In this document: positions 34,994-43,928 of the stretch, one piece after another
Layout of the letters: each line of letters opens with the position of its first letter
Numbering within the stretch: the stretch's first letter is position 1
Assembly: GCF_007830315.1 (NCBI RefSeq)
Contig: NZ_VLKJ01000001.1
Location: 744,001 to 808,000 of the forward strand
Source: Novosphingobium taihuense
GTDB lineage: Bacteria > Pseudomonadota > Alphaproteobacteria > Sphingomonadales > Sphingomonadaceae
Reading direction: 5' to 3'
DNA: 64,000 nucleotides
Translations under genes and position numbers: made by a program
Notes under the pieces: model-generated
Told to the model about the DNA's origin: nothing
Seen by the model: the letters and a program-made list of their open reading frames with translations, nothing else
Database searches by the model: none

Positions 34994-36103
34994 TCAGGGT
35001 GTGATCAGGTACTTCTCACCCGTACGTCGCGCGTTGTAGTCCAGCGCCGCCTCGCGGGTCAGCGCCTGGTCCAGCGTGACGCGCGCCTTGTAGTTGCTGG
35101 CAAAGGTGGTGGTCAGTTCCGCCATCACCCGGCGGCGCATCTTTTCGACGGCTTCGGCACCAAGCTTGCCCATCCAAGGCGTGAGCAGCCAGCCCGAAAC
35201 GTCCCAGCTGAAGCCGAAGTTGCGCGTCAGAACCGTCGGCGAGAGATCGAGTGCGCCATAGATGAAGGCGTGCTTGGGGCTGTTCGAGCCATACCGGCTG
35301 TAGGCCGCGCCCGAATTGGCAACCTGTTCCATCACCGTCATGATCTGGCTGACGAGCTTCCCGCCGCCGATGGCGTCGAAAGCCATGGTCGCCTTCGTCG
35401 CGCCGATAGCCGTGGCGAGGTCTTCGAGGAACGAGTCCTTCGAACTGTCGACGACATGCTCCGCGCCGATCCCCTTGAGAATCGCCACCTGCGCCTCGTT
35501 GCGCACGATGTTGACCAGCGGAATGCCATCGGCCTGGCAGATTTTCACCAGCATCTGCCCAAGGTTCGATGCCGCCGCCGTGTGCACCAGTGCACTGTGC
35601 CCAAGATGGCGCATTGTTTCGGTAAAGCTCAGCGCCGTTAGCGGATTTACGAAAGCCGAAGCGCCCTGCTCTGCCGTCACGCCTTCGGGCAGCTCCAGGC
35701 ACATGGCTGCGTCTGCCACGGCTAGCGTCGCATACATGCCGCCAGGAAAGCAGGTGACGCGCTTGCCGAGCAGGACCTGAGCCTCGGGGGCGTCTCCTGC
35801 CGCTACCACCTTGCCTGCGCCTTCGTTGCCCACCGGCATCGCTGCCCCATGACGTGCCACCATCGCGCGCACGGCAGGCTCGGGCATCCGCGCCACGATC
35901 TTGCCGGGCGAGAACTCCGCGTTGGCAACGTCGGCGGGGCCAAACAGCAGGCCGAGGTCGGACGGGTTGATCGGTGTCGCTTCGACCCGGATCACCACCT
36001 GACGACCTTCAGGCTTGGGCAGGGTGTAGTCTTCAAGGGCGACGGTCAAGGTCCCGTCCGGATCGAGCTGCGAGACGATGCGCTGGCCTTGAAGGTCGGT
36101 CAT
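34994..36103 (-). CDS. zinc-type alcohol dehydrogenase/quinone oxidoreductase (MDR family)
   Basis: A 369-residue medium-chain dehydrogenase/reductase. The catalytic domain has EATPINPSDLGLLFG and VGNEGAGKVVAAG; the nucleotide-binding domain has SALVHTAAASNLGQMLVKIC and NIVRNEAQVAILKGIGAEHVV. It lacks the cysteine zinc-ligand pattern, so it is closer to the quinone-oxidoreductase branch, reducing C=C bonds or quinones with NADPH. GGAGAG-type sequence precedes the ATG. It lies three bases downstream of truA start side, on the same strand, likely as the end of the fmt-truA transcript. Confidence 0.87.
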   Translation of the reverse strand: MTDLQGQRIVSQLDPDGTLTVALEDYTLPKPEGRQVVIRVEATPINPSDLGLLFGPADVANAEFSPGKIVARMPEPAVRAMVARHGAAMPVGNEGAGKVVAAGDAPEAQVLLGKRVTCFPGGMYATLAVADAAMCLELPEGVTAEQGASAFVNPLTALSFTETMRHLGHSALVHTAAASNLGQMLVKICQADGIPLVNIVRNEAQVAILKGIGAEHVVDSSKDSFLEDLATAIGATKATMAFDAIGGGKLVSQIMTVMEQVANSGAAYSRYGSNSPKHAFIYGALDLSPTVLTRNFGFSWDVSGWLLTPWMGKLGAEAVEKMRRRVMAELTTTFASNYKARVTLDQALTREAALDYNARRTGEKYLITP

Positions 36104-36106
36104 TTT

Positions 36107-36856
36107 CTACTCTCCGGGATATGTTGCCCGGACGAAGTATAGACCTTCCGACGGCGCGTTAAGTCCTAATTTGCCACGGTCTTTTGCGGCAAGGGCTTCC
36201 CCCACCTGCGCCACGCTCCACATCCCTTGGCCCACAAGCGCAAGGCAGCCAACCATCGAGCGAACCTGATGGTGCAAGAAGCTGCGCGCGGCTGCCTCGA
36301 TAAAGACTCGGTCGCCTTCTCGGCGCACATCCAGACGGTCCAGCGTCTTGATTGGGCTGGCCGACTGGCAATGCACCGAACGAAAGGTTGTGAAGTCGTG
36401 ATGCCCGACGAGGAGTTGCGCCGCTTCGTGCATCGCCACCTCGTCGAGCGGCTTTGCGATCCGCCAGGCCTTGCCCAGCTCGACCGTCAGCGGTGCCCGG
36501 CGATTTATGATCCGATATTCATAGGCCCTGCCGGTGCACGAAAATCGGGCGTGCCAATCCTCTGGCGCCTCGATGCAGTCCAGCACTGCAATTGGATGCT
36601 CCGCCAGCCGCAGCCTCGCGTTGACCGCCTCCATCATGCGGAATGGATCGAACGAGCGCGACAAATCGAAATGCGCCCGCATCCCCAGCGCATGAACGCC
36701 GGTATCCGTCCTGCCCGCAGCATTGACGACGACCGCCTCCCCGATGACGGACTCGATCGCCTCTTCCACCGCCTGCTGCACGCTCGGCCCATGCCCCTGG
36801 CGCTGATAGCCCATATAGGGCCCACCGTTCCATTCGAGTTTGATTGCAAGGCGCAT
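36107..36856 (-). CDS. truA: tRNA pseudouridine(38-40) synthase
   Basis: TruA isomerises uridines 38-40 in the anticodon stem-loop of many tRNAs. The 249-residue product has the catalytic Asp51 in GRTDTGVHA (48-56), the family start [18 protein letters not shown], and the C-terminal [13 protein letters not shown]. Its ATG overlaps the fmt stop (ATGA), a conserved pairing in alphaproteobacteria. Confidence 0.96.
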   Translation of the reverse strand: MRLAIKLEWNGGPYMGYQRQGHGPSVQQAVEEAIESVIGEAVVVNAAGRTDTGVHALGMRAHFDLSRSFDPFRMMEAVNARLRLAEHPIAVLDCIEAPEDWHARFSCTGRAYEYRIINRRAPLTVELGKAWRIAKPLDEVAMHEAAQLLVGHHDFTTFRSVHCQSASPIKTLDRLDVRREGDRVFIEAAARSFLHHQVRSMVGCLALVGQGMWSVAQVGEALAAKDRGKLGLNAPSEGLYFVRATYPGE

Positions 36857-37761
36857 CAGCCGAGCCGCGTACCCGCCGGGATTGATCGCCCGCGCAGCAG
36901 GGATGCCGTGTCCATGGCCGGACGCCCCGCTCGCTGGATGAGCGTGGGACGGATCGCGCCGGAACCACAGGCGATGGTCAGCGCATCGTCCTGCGTGACG
37001 CCGGCCTCGCCTGCCGCGTCCACCACGTCAGCCGCCAGCACCCGATAGCGCTCCCCCTCCAGCTCAAAGAACGCCCCGGGCGCAGGCGCGAAAGCTCGCA
37101 CCTGCCGCTCCACGTTCAGGGCATCGCGCGAGAAATCCAGCCGGCTCTCGGCCTTGTCGATCTTGTGGGCATAAGTCACACCCTCTTCTGGCTGCACCTC
37201 AACTGGAAAAGCCGAAAGGTCCGACAGCACCTGCACCATTAGCGCAGCGCCCTTGCCTGCCAGTTCCGCTGTGAGTTCCCCCGCCGTCTTGCCATCGACC
37301 GGCGTCTCCACCTTCGCCAGCATCGGCCCTGTATCCAGCCCGCGCTCCATCTGCATGATCGTCACGCCGGTGCTCTCGTCACCTGCAAGGATTGCCCGCT
37401 GCACCGGCGCCGCACCGCGCCATCGCGGCAGGATCGAGCCGTGGACGTTGAGGCAACCCAACTTCGGTGCATCTAGCACCGCCTGCGGCAGGATCAGGCC
37501 ATAAGCTGCCACCACCGCCACATCGGCCCCCAGCGCGGCGAGCGCAGCCTGGTCATCTGCCCCCTTCAATGAAACCGGCGTGCGCACTTCGATCCCGTGC
37601 GCCTCGGCCGCCAGATGCACCGGCGAAGGTTGCAGCTTCTTGCCCCGCCCCGCCGGGCGCGGCGGCTGGCTATAGGCGGCAACCACCTCGTGCCCCGCAG
37701 CGACCAGCGCTTCCAGTGTCGGCACCGCGAAATCGGGCGTCCCCATGAAGATGATGCGCAT
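36856..37761 (-). CDS. fmt: methionyl-tRNA formyltransferase
   Basis: Fmt formylates initiator Met-tRNA using 10-formyl-tetrahydrofolate. The 301-residue product has the start [19 protein letters not shown], the catalytic [15 protein letters not shown] (Asn105, His107), Asp143 in GLDTGPM, and a C-terminal OB-type domain. The start ATG 37761 is fixed by homology; the frame is open upstream but non-conserved. Upstream in transcription it is divergent from recR, with 51 bases between them for both promoters. Peptide deformylase, its functional partner, is encoded 1 kb away. Confidence 0.96.
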   Translation of the reverse strand: MRIIFMGTPDFAVPTLEALVAAGHEVVAAYSQPPRPAGRGKKLQPSPVHLAAEAHGIEVRTPVSLKGADDQAALAALGADVAVVAAYGLILPQAVLDAPKLGCLNVHGSILPRWRGAAPVQRAILAGDESTGVTIMQMERGLDTGPMLAKVETPVDGKTAGELTAELAGKGAALMVQVLSDLSAFPVEVQPEEGVTYAHKIDKAESRLDFSRDALNVERQVRAFAPAPGAFFELEGERYRVLAADVVDAAGEAGVTQDDALTIACGSGAIRPTLIQRAGRPAMDTASLLRGRSIPAGTRLG

Positions 37762-37812
37762 AAGCTGTAACAGGGCCTTCCGTTTGTCGTCCCCGGCCCT
37801 ATCTGTGCTGCC

Positions 37813-38409
37813 ATGGCATCGCAAGAGATCGAGGCACTTTCCGGCGCATTGGCGCGTCTTCCCGGGCTCGGCCCCCGCTCCGCCCGCCGCGCCGTGCTGT
37901 GGCTGATCAAGCGGCGCGAGACGGCGCTGCCCCAGTTGCTCAACGCCCTGACCCAGGTGCAGGAACTGCTGGTCGAATGCGACACCTGCGGCAACGTCGA
38001 TACCACCAACCCCTGCGGCATCTGCACCGATTCCCGCCGCGATCAGCGCTCGATCTGCGTTGTCGAGGAAGTGGCCGACCTGTGGGCGCTTGACCGCGCC
38101 CGACTGTTCACCGGCAAGTACCATGTGCTCGGCGGCAGGCTTTCAGCGCTCGAAGGCGTGCGGCCCGAGGACCTGACCATCGGCCAGTTGCTCGACCGCG
38201 TAAACCAGGGCGGCATCGACGAGGTTGTCCTTGCCATGAACGCCACGCTCGAAGGCCAGACCACCGCACACTATATCGCCGAACGCCTCGAAGACGCGCC
38301 GGTCCGCGTGACTCAGCTTGCGCACGGCCTGCCGGTCGGCGGCGAGCTGGACTATCTTGACGAGGGCACCTTGGCTCAAGCACTCAGGGCTCGGCGTCCG
38401 GTCGGCTGA
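37813..38409 (+). CDS. recR: recombination mediator RecR
   Basis: RecR works with RecF/RecO to load RecA on gapped DNA. The 198-residue product has the helix-hairpin-helix [18 protein letters not shown], the zinc finger with Cys56, Cys59, Cys68 and Cys71 (ECDTCGN, CGIC), and a Toprim domain beginning [10 protein letters not shown] with [11 protein letters not shown]. Length is normal (E. coli 201). It is divergent from fmt and followed by a VOC gene and def. Confidence 0.96.
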   Translation: MASQEIEALSGALARLPGLGPRSARRAVLWLIKRRETALPQLLNALTQVQELLVECDTCGNVDTTNPCGICTDSRRDQRSICVVEEVADLWALDRARLFTGKYHVLGGRLSALEGVRPEDLTIGQLLDRVNQGGIDEVVLAMNATLEGQTTAHYIAERLEDAPVRVTQLAHGLPVGGELDYLDEGTLAQALRARRPVG

Positions 38410-38432
38410 TCCGGCACCGAGGAGGTCCTGAC

Positions 38433-38765
38433 ATGGCTATTCAGGGAATTGGCGGTTTCTTCTTCCGGGCAAAGAATCCGGAGGCTCTGGGCAAGTGGTA
38501 CGAAGAGCATCTCGGCATCGGTGCATGGTGGGAACAGAAGGCCGGACCGACAGTGTTCCAGCCCTTCCCCGCCGACAGCGATTACTTTTCGGCAGATCGA
38601 CAGGCCATGCTCAACTTGCGGGTAGAAGGCCTCGACGCCATGGTGGCCGAACTGGAACAGTCCGGAATCGACGTGATCCGCAAAGCGGAATGGGACGGCG
38701 AATACGGCCGTTTTGCGCGGATCCACGATCCCGAAGGCAATCCTATCGAGTTGTGGGAGCCCTGA
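38433..38765 (+). CDS. VOC-family protein
   Basis: A 110-residue single glyoxalase-fold unit with [25 protein letters not shown], a central [20 protein letters not shown] and the ending [15 protein letters not shown], where the terminal Glu is the usual metal ligand. The function is unknown; small proteins of this type are common next to core genes. GAGGAG precedes the ATG. It lies 23 bases after recR and 67 before def. Confidence 0.87.
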   Translation: MAIQGIGGFFFRAKNPEALGKWYEEHLGIGAWWEQKAGPTVFQPFPADSDYFSADRQAMLNLRVEGLDAMVAELEQSGIDVIRKAEWDGEYGRFARIHDPEGNPIELWEP

Positions 38766-38832
38766 TCGCACGGCCAGAAACGAATGTTCGGCATACCTTG
38801 CGACTCCCACCTACATTCCTTATCTGCCCCCC

Positions 38833-39399
38833 ATGGCCATCCGCGAAATCATCGAAGTCCCCGACCCGCGTCTGAAGCAGGTCTCCGTCCCCGTCGAAAA
38901 GTTCGACGACGAGCTCAAGACGCTTGTCGAGGACATGTTCGAGACGATGTACGATGCCCCCGGCATCGGCCTCGCCGCGATCCAGGTAGGTGTGCCCCTG
39001 CGCGTTCTGGTGATTGACCTGCAGCCCGATGATCCGGACGCTGAACCCGTCGCCTGCGATCACGATGGCCACCACCATCACCACCAGCCGACCAAGAAGG
39101 AACCGCGGGTCTTCATCAATCCCGAGATTCTTGATCCATCGGAAGAGCACAGCCTCTATCAGGAAGGCTGCCTCTCGGTGCCCGAGATCTACGCCGAAGT
39201 CGAACGCCCCGCCCGCATCCGCGCGCGCTGGCAGGACCTCGACGGCAAGGTCCACGAGGAAAACATGGGCGGCCTGATGGCCACCTGCCTCCAGCACGAG
39301 ATGGACCACCTCGAAGGCATTCTCTTCATCGACCACCTCTCACGGCTGAAGCGCAACATGGCGCTCAAGAAGCTGGAAAAGCTGCGCAAGGTGGCGTGA
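38833..39399 (+). CDS. def: peptide deformylase with a histidine-rich insert
   Basis: Def removes the N-formyl group from nascent proteins. The 188-residue product has all three motifs: [10 protein letters not shown] (44-53), EGCLSVP (111-117, Cys113) and QHEMDHLEG (154-162, His155, Glu156, His159). E. coli Def has 169 residues; the extra length sits between motifs 1 and 2, where residues 75-84 read [10 protein letters not shown]. This loop could hold metal near the iron/zinc enzyme. ATG 38833 matches the family start ([13 protein letters not shown]). Confidence 0.95.
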   Translation: MAIREIIEVPDPRLKQVSVPVEKFDDELKTLVEDMFETMYDAPGIGLAAIQVGVPLRVLVIDLQPDDPDAEPVACDHDGHHHHHQPTKKEPRVFINPEILDPSEEHSLYQEGCLSVPEIYAEVERPARIRARWQDLDGKVHEENMGGLMATCLQHEMDHLEGILFIDHLSRLKRNMALKKLEKLRKVA

Positions 39400-39404
39400 T
39401 GGTC

Positions 39405-39431
39405 GCCCTTTGCGGATAAACCGCGAAGGGC
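39405..39431 (+). terminator. hairpin after def (possible terminator)
   Basis: GCCCTTTGCGG (39405-39415) pairs with CCGCGAAGGGC (39421-39431), 11 bp with one T-G pair and a five-base loop. Only AATT follows, so termination would be weak or Rho-assisted. Confidence 0.5.
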
Positions 39432-39489
39432 AATTGCCAGATTGGCATAGTGAAGCTAGGTTCTTGCTTCGTTCTTGTGCGGAGCAACC

Positions 39490-41007
39490 GTGGACCTGTC
39501 GCTGATTCTCGTTTTCGTGGCCCTTATCGTGGGCGTCGTGCTCGGCTGGTTCTTCGGGTCGCGGCCCGTCGCCGAATGGCGCGCGCGGCATGACCAGCGC
39601 GATGCCGAAGCGAAGGCGCACGAAGGCACGGTCAAGGCGATGACGGTGGACCTTGCCGCAACGGCCGAGCGGGCAAAGGGCCTAGAAGCGAGCCTTGCCG
39701 AGTTGCAGGACGTCCGCCGCCAGCGCGACGAGCTGGCGCCTGCGCTCGCTGCCGCCCGTCAGAGCGCCGCCGATGCCGAAGTCATCCGCGCCGAACTCTC
39801 CCGCGTGCGCGATGATCGCGATGCGCTGCGCGGCGAACTCGAGCGCCTCAAGGCCGATGCCGAAAACTTTGCCGAACAGAAGCGCCTGCTGATCGCCGCG
39901 CAGGAAGCACTGCGCAAGGAATTCGAGAATGCGGGCAACAAGGTGCTGGAAAAGGCGCAGGAAACATTCCTTGCGCGCGCCCAGTCACGGTTTGAGGAAA
40001 GCGAGAAGACCAGTGCCGAGCGGCTGAAGTCGCTGCTTGCTCCGGTCGATCAGCGACTCAAGAGCTATGAAGAACAGGTTCAGAGCCTCGAAAAGCAGCG
40101 CGTTGATTCCTTCGGCCAGCTGACAGGTCTGATCCAGTCGATGCGCGATGGGCAGGAGGCCGTCCGCGCCGCCGCTGCTCAGCTTGGCAACAGCTTGCGC
40201 AACGGCCCCAAGACACGCGGCCGCTGGGGCGAACTGCAACTGCGCAACGTGCTCGAACAGTGCGGCCTTGCCGAACACACCGATTTCATCACCGAGCATT
40301 CGGTCAATACCGACGAAGGCCGCCTCCGTCCCGATGCGATCGTCCGTGTACCCGGCAACAAGCTGCTGGTGATCGACGCAAAGGTCTCGCTCAACGCCTA
40401 TCAGGATGCGTTCGAGGCCGAGGACGACGATACGCGCAAGATCGCGCTCAACGCCCACGTCCAGTCGATGCGCAACCATATCCAGACGCTGGGCGCCAAG
40501 TCCTACCAGTCGCAGTTCGAGGAAGCACCGGACTACGTGCTGATGTTTGTCCCCGGCGAACACTTCATCGCGGCCGCGCTCGAGCGCGACCCGACGCTGT
40601 GGGACTTCGCCTTCGAACGTCGTGTGCTGCTGGCCAGCCCTACCAACCTCGTCGCCATCGCCCGCACCGTGGCGCAGGTCTGGCGGCAGGATGGCCTCGC
40701 GCGCGAAGCGCGGGAGATCGGCAAGATGGGTGGTGAGCTATACGACCGCCTTGCCGTCGCCGCTGAACACCTCAAGCGCGTCGGCAACGGGCTCGACAGT
40801 GCCGTTTCCAATTACAATAAATTCGTCGGCAGCTTCGAACGCAATGTGCTTTCCGCAGGCCGCCGCCTGAAGGACAAGCACATCGAGATCGGCAAGCGCG
40901 AGCTGGAAGAAGTTCCTCTCGTCGAAGCTGCTCCGCGTTATGCCGAGGCAGAAACCCCATCATTGGCAGCAATTGCCAACGATGAAGGAGACGTCGCAGC
41001 GGAATGA
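39490..41007 (+). CDS. rmuC: DNA recombination protein RmuC
   Basis: A 505-residue RmuC. It has an N-terminal membrane helix (about 4-24, LILVFVALIVGVVLGWFFG), a long coiled coil to about residue 210, then the nuclease-like RmuC domain with GRWGELQLRNVLEQCGL, VIDAKVSLNAYQDA and LASPTNLVAIARTVAQVW. RmuC limits inversions at short repeats. GTG 39490 follows GGAG at five bases; a TTG five codons earlier is weaker. The next gene overlaps by four bases. Confidence 0.93.
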   Translation: MDLSLILVFVALIVGVVLGWFFGSRPVAEWRARHDQRDAEAKAHEGTVKAMTVDLAATAERAKGLEASLAELQDVRRQRDELAPALAAARQSAADAEVIRAELSRVRDDRDALRGELERLKADAENFAEQKRLLIAAQEALRKEFENAGNKVLEKAQETFLARAQSRFEESEKTSAERLKSLLAPVDQRLKSYEEQVQSLEKQRVDSFGQLTGLIQSMRDGQEAVRAAAAQLGNSLRNGPKTRGRWGELQLRNVLEQCGLAEHTDFITEHSVNTDEGRLRPDAIVRVPGNKLLVIDAKVSLNAYQDAFEAEDDDTRKIALNAHVQSMRNHIQTLGAKSYQSQFEEAPDYVLMFVPGEHFIAAALERDPTLWDFAFERRVLLASPTNLVAIARTVAQVWRQDGLAREAREIGKMGGELYDRLAVAAEHLKRVGNGLDSAVSNYNKFVGSFERNVLSAGRRLKDKHIEIGKRELEEVPLVEAAPRYAEAETPSLAAIANDEGDVAAE

Positions 41008-41771
41008 CGGTCAGCTTCGCCCCGCACTTGCTCGCAATCGCCGCAATGACGGTGCTTGCGGGTTGCGGTAGCGAGCCCAATGCCTCTGCCAGTTCGCCTG
41101 CGCCAGACAAGGCCGCAGCGAAGCCATTCCATACACCTCTGCCAACCAGCGAACCGGTTCCGGCCCCAAGCGATCCTGCCCCCGTCGCATCCGCCACCTC
41201 GGAATCTGGCAGTTACGCCCCGCAGGATGATTGTGCCAGGGAACCGGAATGGCCGACATTCCGCAAAGCCTTGGCCGGAGCCATCAAGAGCCGCGATGCC
41301 CAAGCGATGGCCAAGCTTGCAGCACCTGACATTTCACTCGACTACGGCGGCGGCAATGGCACTGCCGAATTGGTCAAGCGCCTCAACGATCCCCAATCAA
41401 AGCTCTGGCAGGAGCTAGACGCCATCCTCCCGCTCGGCTGCGCAGTTCAGGGCGGGCTTGCGGCCATGCCTTGGGTGTTCTGGAACGCGCCCGAGGACAT
41501 CGACAGCTACAGTGCCATGCTCGTGCTGGGCGATGCTGCGCCGTTGCTCGACAAGGCGGGCGGCAAGCCCGTAACCAATGCGGGCTGGACCATCGTCGGC
41601 ATCGATCCGATGGACTTCGACACCGGTGCCAAGACCACGCGCGTGACCACGCATGACGGGCGCAAAGGCTGGATCGAAACACGCAAGCTGCGCAGCCTTC
41701 TCGACTATCGCCTGATCGCAGAGCCAAAGGATGGACAATGGCAGATTACCGCCTTCATCGCAGGTGATTGA
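41004..41771 (+). CDS. lipoprotein of unknown function
   Basis: A 255-residue predicted lipoprotein: signal peptide, lipobox VLAGC with Cys21, a proline/alanine-rich linker (about 22-70), then a folded domain with two cysteines (in QDDCARE and LGCAVQ) and an SH3-like end (TVGID... GRKGWIETRKLRSLLDYRL). The C-terminal part suggests a bacterial SH3 domain. It overlaps rmuC by four bases and ends directly against the convergent META-domain gene. No specific function can be given. Confidence 0.8.
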   Translation: MTVSFAPHLLAIAAMTVLAGCGSEPNASASSPAPDKAAAKPFHTPLPTSEPVPAPSDPAPVASATSESGSYAPQDDCAREPEWPTFRKALAGAIKSRDAQAMAKLAAPDISLDYGGGNGTAELVKRLNDPQSKLWQELDAILPLGCAVQGGLAAMPWVFWNAPEDIDSYSAMLVLGDAAPLLDKAGGKPVTNAGWTIVGIDPMDFDTGAKTTRVTTHDGRKGWIETRKLRSLLDYRLIAEPKDGQWQITAFIAGD

Positions 41772-42176
41772 TCAGCCCTCGGAAAGCTCCAGATCAAGCG
41801 CGTGCCCGCCCGAAACCAGGCGCAGGGTGGATCCGCTGCGGCGCATTTCCGGCGCTGCGGAAAGCAGAGCGTTGACCGCCTCTTCCTGCTGCCAAACTGG
41901 ACCTTCGCAAAACATCCGCGTGGCCATCAGCGGCCCGGCAATCAACCGGTTGCCTTCGACGCGATAATCGCCGCCAATGCCATTGCAGCCCACATTGGCG
42001 CTCAGCCGTTCGTCCTCGAACTTGAGGCTGGCGCGACTGGGTGCCGCAGGCGCTGCACCGTCGACACGGGTGATGATCCACCTCGTTCCAGCAAGGCCAG
42101 CACTCTCCGTCGGCGCAGTCGCGCAACCGGCAAGAAGTGCCGTGGACATCGCGATCAAGGCCAGAGAGTTGCGCAT
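41772..42176 (-). CDS. META-domain (HslJ-like) lipoprotein
   Basis: A 134-residue lipoprotein with lipobox LLAGC (Cys18) and one META domain: TRWIITRVDG, SANVGCNGIGGDYRVEGNRL, GPLMATRMFCEG and a C-terminal strand. HslJ of E. coli is a similar envelope stress protein. Its stop is adjacent to the stop of the convergent lipoprotein gene, with no base between. Confidence 0.87.
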   Translation of the reverse strand: MRNSLALIAMSTALLAGCATAPTESAGLAGTRWIITRVDGAAPAAPSRASLKFEDERLSANVGCNGIGGDYRVEGNRLIAGPLMATRMFCEGPVWQQEEAVNALLSAAPEMRRSGSTLRLVSGGHALDLELSEG

Positions 42177-42227
42177 TCGATGATGATACGCGCGCGCGAC
42201 TGAGCGTGGGATTAACCGGGCGATCCG

Positions 42228-43034
42228 TTATCGTTCATCAAGCGTTGCAAGCACTTCGTAAGCCAGCACCGCGCCTGCCACCGCGGCGTTCAGGCTATCC
42301 GCGCGCCCCTTCATGGGCATGGTCACGCGCAAGTCGCAGGCCATCTCGTAATGTTCGGGCAGTCCGCGTGATTCATTGCCGACCATGACGAAGCAAGGGG
42401 CCGAATAAGGCGCCCCGCGATAAGGCACTGCTTCGCGCAAGGAGGCTGCTACAAGTTGGCCCTCGCCCTCACGCAGCCAACCGAGGAAGTCCTCCCAGCG
42501 CGCCTGCGCCAGCCTCTCGGTAAAGATCGCGCCCATGCTCGCGCGCACCGCCTCGACCGAGAAGGGATCGACGCAATCGTCGATCAGGATCAACCCGCCT
42601 GCGCCAACCGCATCGGCAGTGCGCAGCATCGTGCCGAGATTGCCGGGATCGCGCATGGCATGGGCGACCAGCCAGATCGGCGCAGTGTTGCGGTCAATCA
42701 ACCGGATCGAGGTGTCCCATTCGGCAAAGACTCCGGCCACGGCCTGCGGGTTCTCCTTGCCGGTCACCTTTGCAAGAATGTCGAGCGGCAGTTCGATGAC
42801 CTCGCCACCGCTGCGCGCCACATCGGCCTCAAGCTCATCAAGCAGCGGATGTCCCTCGCGCCCCTGCGCCATCAGCAGAATTTCCGGCAGTCGTCCGCCT
42901 TCTCGCGCGTCGGTCAGCAGGCGCAGACCTTCAGCCAGGAACTTGCGTTCGCGCCGCCTGTGCTTCTTCTCGCGCAGACTGCGGACGAACTTTACCGTCG
43001 GGTTGGAGTAACCAGTGATGATCTTGCGCGTCAT
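42228..43034 (-). CDS. SpoU/TrmH-family RNA 2'-O-methyltransferase
   Basis: A 268-residue SpoU-type methyltransferase with an N-terminal substrate-binding domain (ERKFLAEGLRLLTDA) and the knotted catalytic domain motifs MRDPGNLGTMLRTADA, FVMVGNESRGLP and MPMKGRADSLNAAVAGAVLAYE-like ending. It methylates a ribose in rRNA or tRNA; which site is unclear. It lies 40 bases after the HPr gene on the same strand. Confidence 0.92.
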   Translation of the reverse strand: MTRKIITGYSNPTVKFVRSLREKKHRRRERKFLAEGLRLLTDAREGGRLPEILLMAQGREGHPLLDELEADVARSGGEVIELPLDILAKVTGKENPQAVAGVFAEWDTSIRLIDRNTAPIWLVAHAMRDPGNLGTMLRTADAVGAGGLILIDDCVDPFSVEAVRASMGAIFTERLAQARWEDFLGWLREGEGQLVAASLREAVPYRGAPYSAPCFVMVGNESRGLPEHYEMACDLRVTMPMKGRADSLNAAVAGAVLAYEVLATLDER

Positions 43035-43074
43035 GCCGCCGCCATGGGGCAGAGCGATGCGCGCGGCAAGGGGA

Positions 43075-43371
43075 TCAATCCTCCCCGAAGCCGTCCTTGA
43101 TCAGCCCGGTCAACTTCATCAGGATCGCGTCAGCCTCGCCCTCAGGGCCCGCGACGACAACGTCCACCGTATCGCCCTTGGCCGCGCCGAGCATCATCAG
43201 GCCGAGGATGGAGCCCCCGGCTGCATCAGTTCCGTCCTTTGCCACCGTCACGTCAAAGCCGTCGGGCAGCTTGGCCACCGCATTCACGAACTTCGCACTT
43301 GCCCGCGCATGAAGGCCGCGCTGGTTGACGATCGTCACCGTTTCGCGGGTGACGTAACCCTGTTCTGCCAT
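43075..43371 (-). CDS. ptsH: phosphocarrier protein HPr
   Basis: A 98-residue HPr. The phosphorylated histidine is His21 in RGLHARASAKFV; the HprK target serine is Ser54 in GGSILGLMMLGAAKGD, equivalent to Ser46 of classic HPr. No sugar permease genes are near, so this HPr belongs to a regulatory PTS. It starts one base after the EIIA gene stop and the operon also includes RapZ and HprK. Confidence 0.94.
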   Translation of the reverse strand: MAEQGYVTRETVTIVNQRGLHARASAKFVNAVAKLPDGFDVTVAKDGTDAAGGSILGLMMLGAAKGDTVDVVVAGPEGEADAILMKLTGLIKDGFGED

Positions 43372-43372
43372 C

Positions 43373-43777
43373 TCACGCGTCCTGCCCTAAGAATTCGGAT
43401 GCGATCGTGATGTAGTTCCGCCCCGCATCGCGCGCGGCGGCTGTCGCTTCCTTTACACCCATGCAATTGCGAGCCTTGGCCAGACGGATCAGCATGGGCA
43501 GGTTGATCCCGGCAATCACTTCGACGCGCCCCGCCTGCATCAACGAGATTGCGAGGTTGGAGGGAGTCCCGCCAAACAGGTCGGTCAGGATGATCACGCC
43601 TTCCCCGCTGTCGACGCGCTTTATCGCGTCGGCAATTTCCTTGCGGCGCTTCTCCATGTCATCGTTGGGGCCGATGCAAACACCGATCACGTCGCTCTGT
43701 CTGCCGACGACATGCTCCATCGCATGGATGAACTCGTCGGCAAGAGCGCCGTGGGTAACCAGAATGAGACCAATCAT
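43373..43777 (-). CDS. PTS EIIA component, mannose (EIIA-Man) type
   Basis: A 134-residue EIIA domain of the mannose class. The phosphorylation site is probably His9 in LILVTHGALADEF, and LTDLFGGTPSNLAISLM and NLPMLIRLAKAR are family hallmarks. No EIIB or EIIC gene is nearby, so it acts as a regulatory phosphoryl acceptor from HPr. ATG 43777 fixes the family start; upstream residues are not homologous. A 151-base gap to rapZ contains nothing recognisable. Confidence 0.93.
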   Translation of the reverse strand: MIGLILVTHGALADEFIHAMEHVVGRQSDVIGVCIGPNDDMEKRRKEIADAIKRVDSGEGVIILTDLFGGTPSNLAISLMQAGRVEVIAGINLPMLIRLAKARNCMGVKEATAAARDAGRNYITIASEFLGQDA

Positions 43778-43928
43778 GAAAGGGGCAGGCTCCGAAGTGC
43801 GGCCGGGCAATCTGCACCATCCGCGATGAACGCGAGATTGGCAGGATTGCAGGGCGCGCAAGACGACTGGGAATCAAAACGCATGGCTTCCAGTGCTGCC
43901 CCGCCCAATAATGTTCTTCCCCGCTTGA

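Noticed and set aside
39061..39084. Run of histidine codons resembling a cloning tag
   Set aside because: It is internal, mixes CAC and CAT, includes Asp and Gly, and is in frame inside a normal deformylase gene.
43778..43928. A possible gene between the EIIA and rapZ genes
   Set aside because: Only short frames without ribosome sites; nothing recognisable in the 151 bases.
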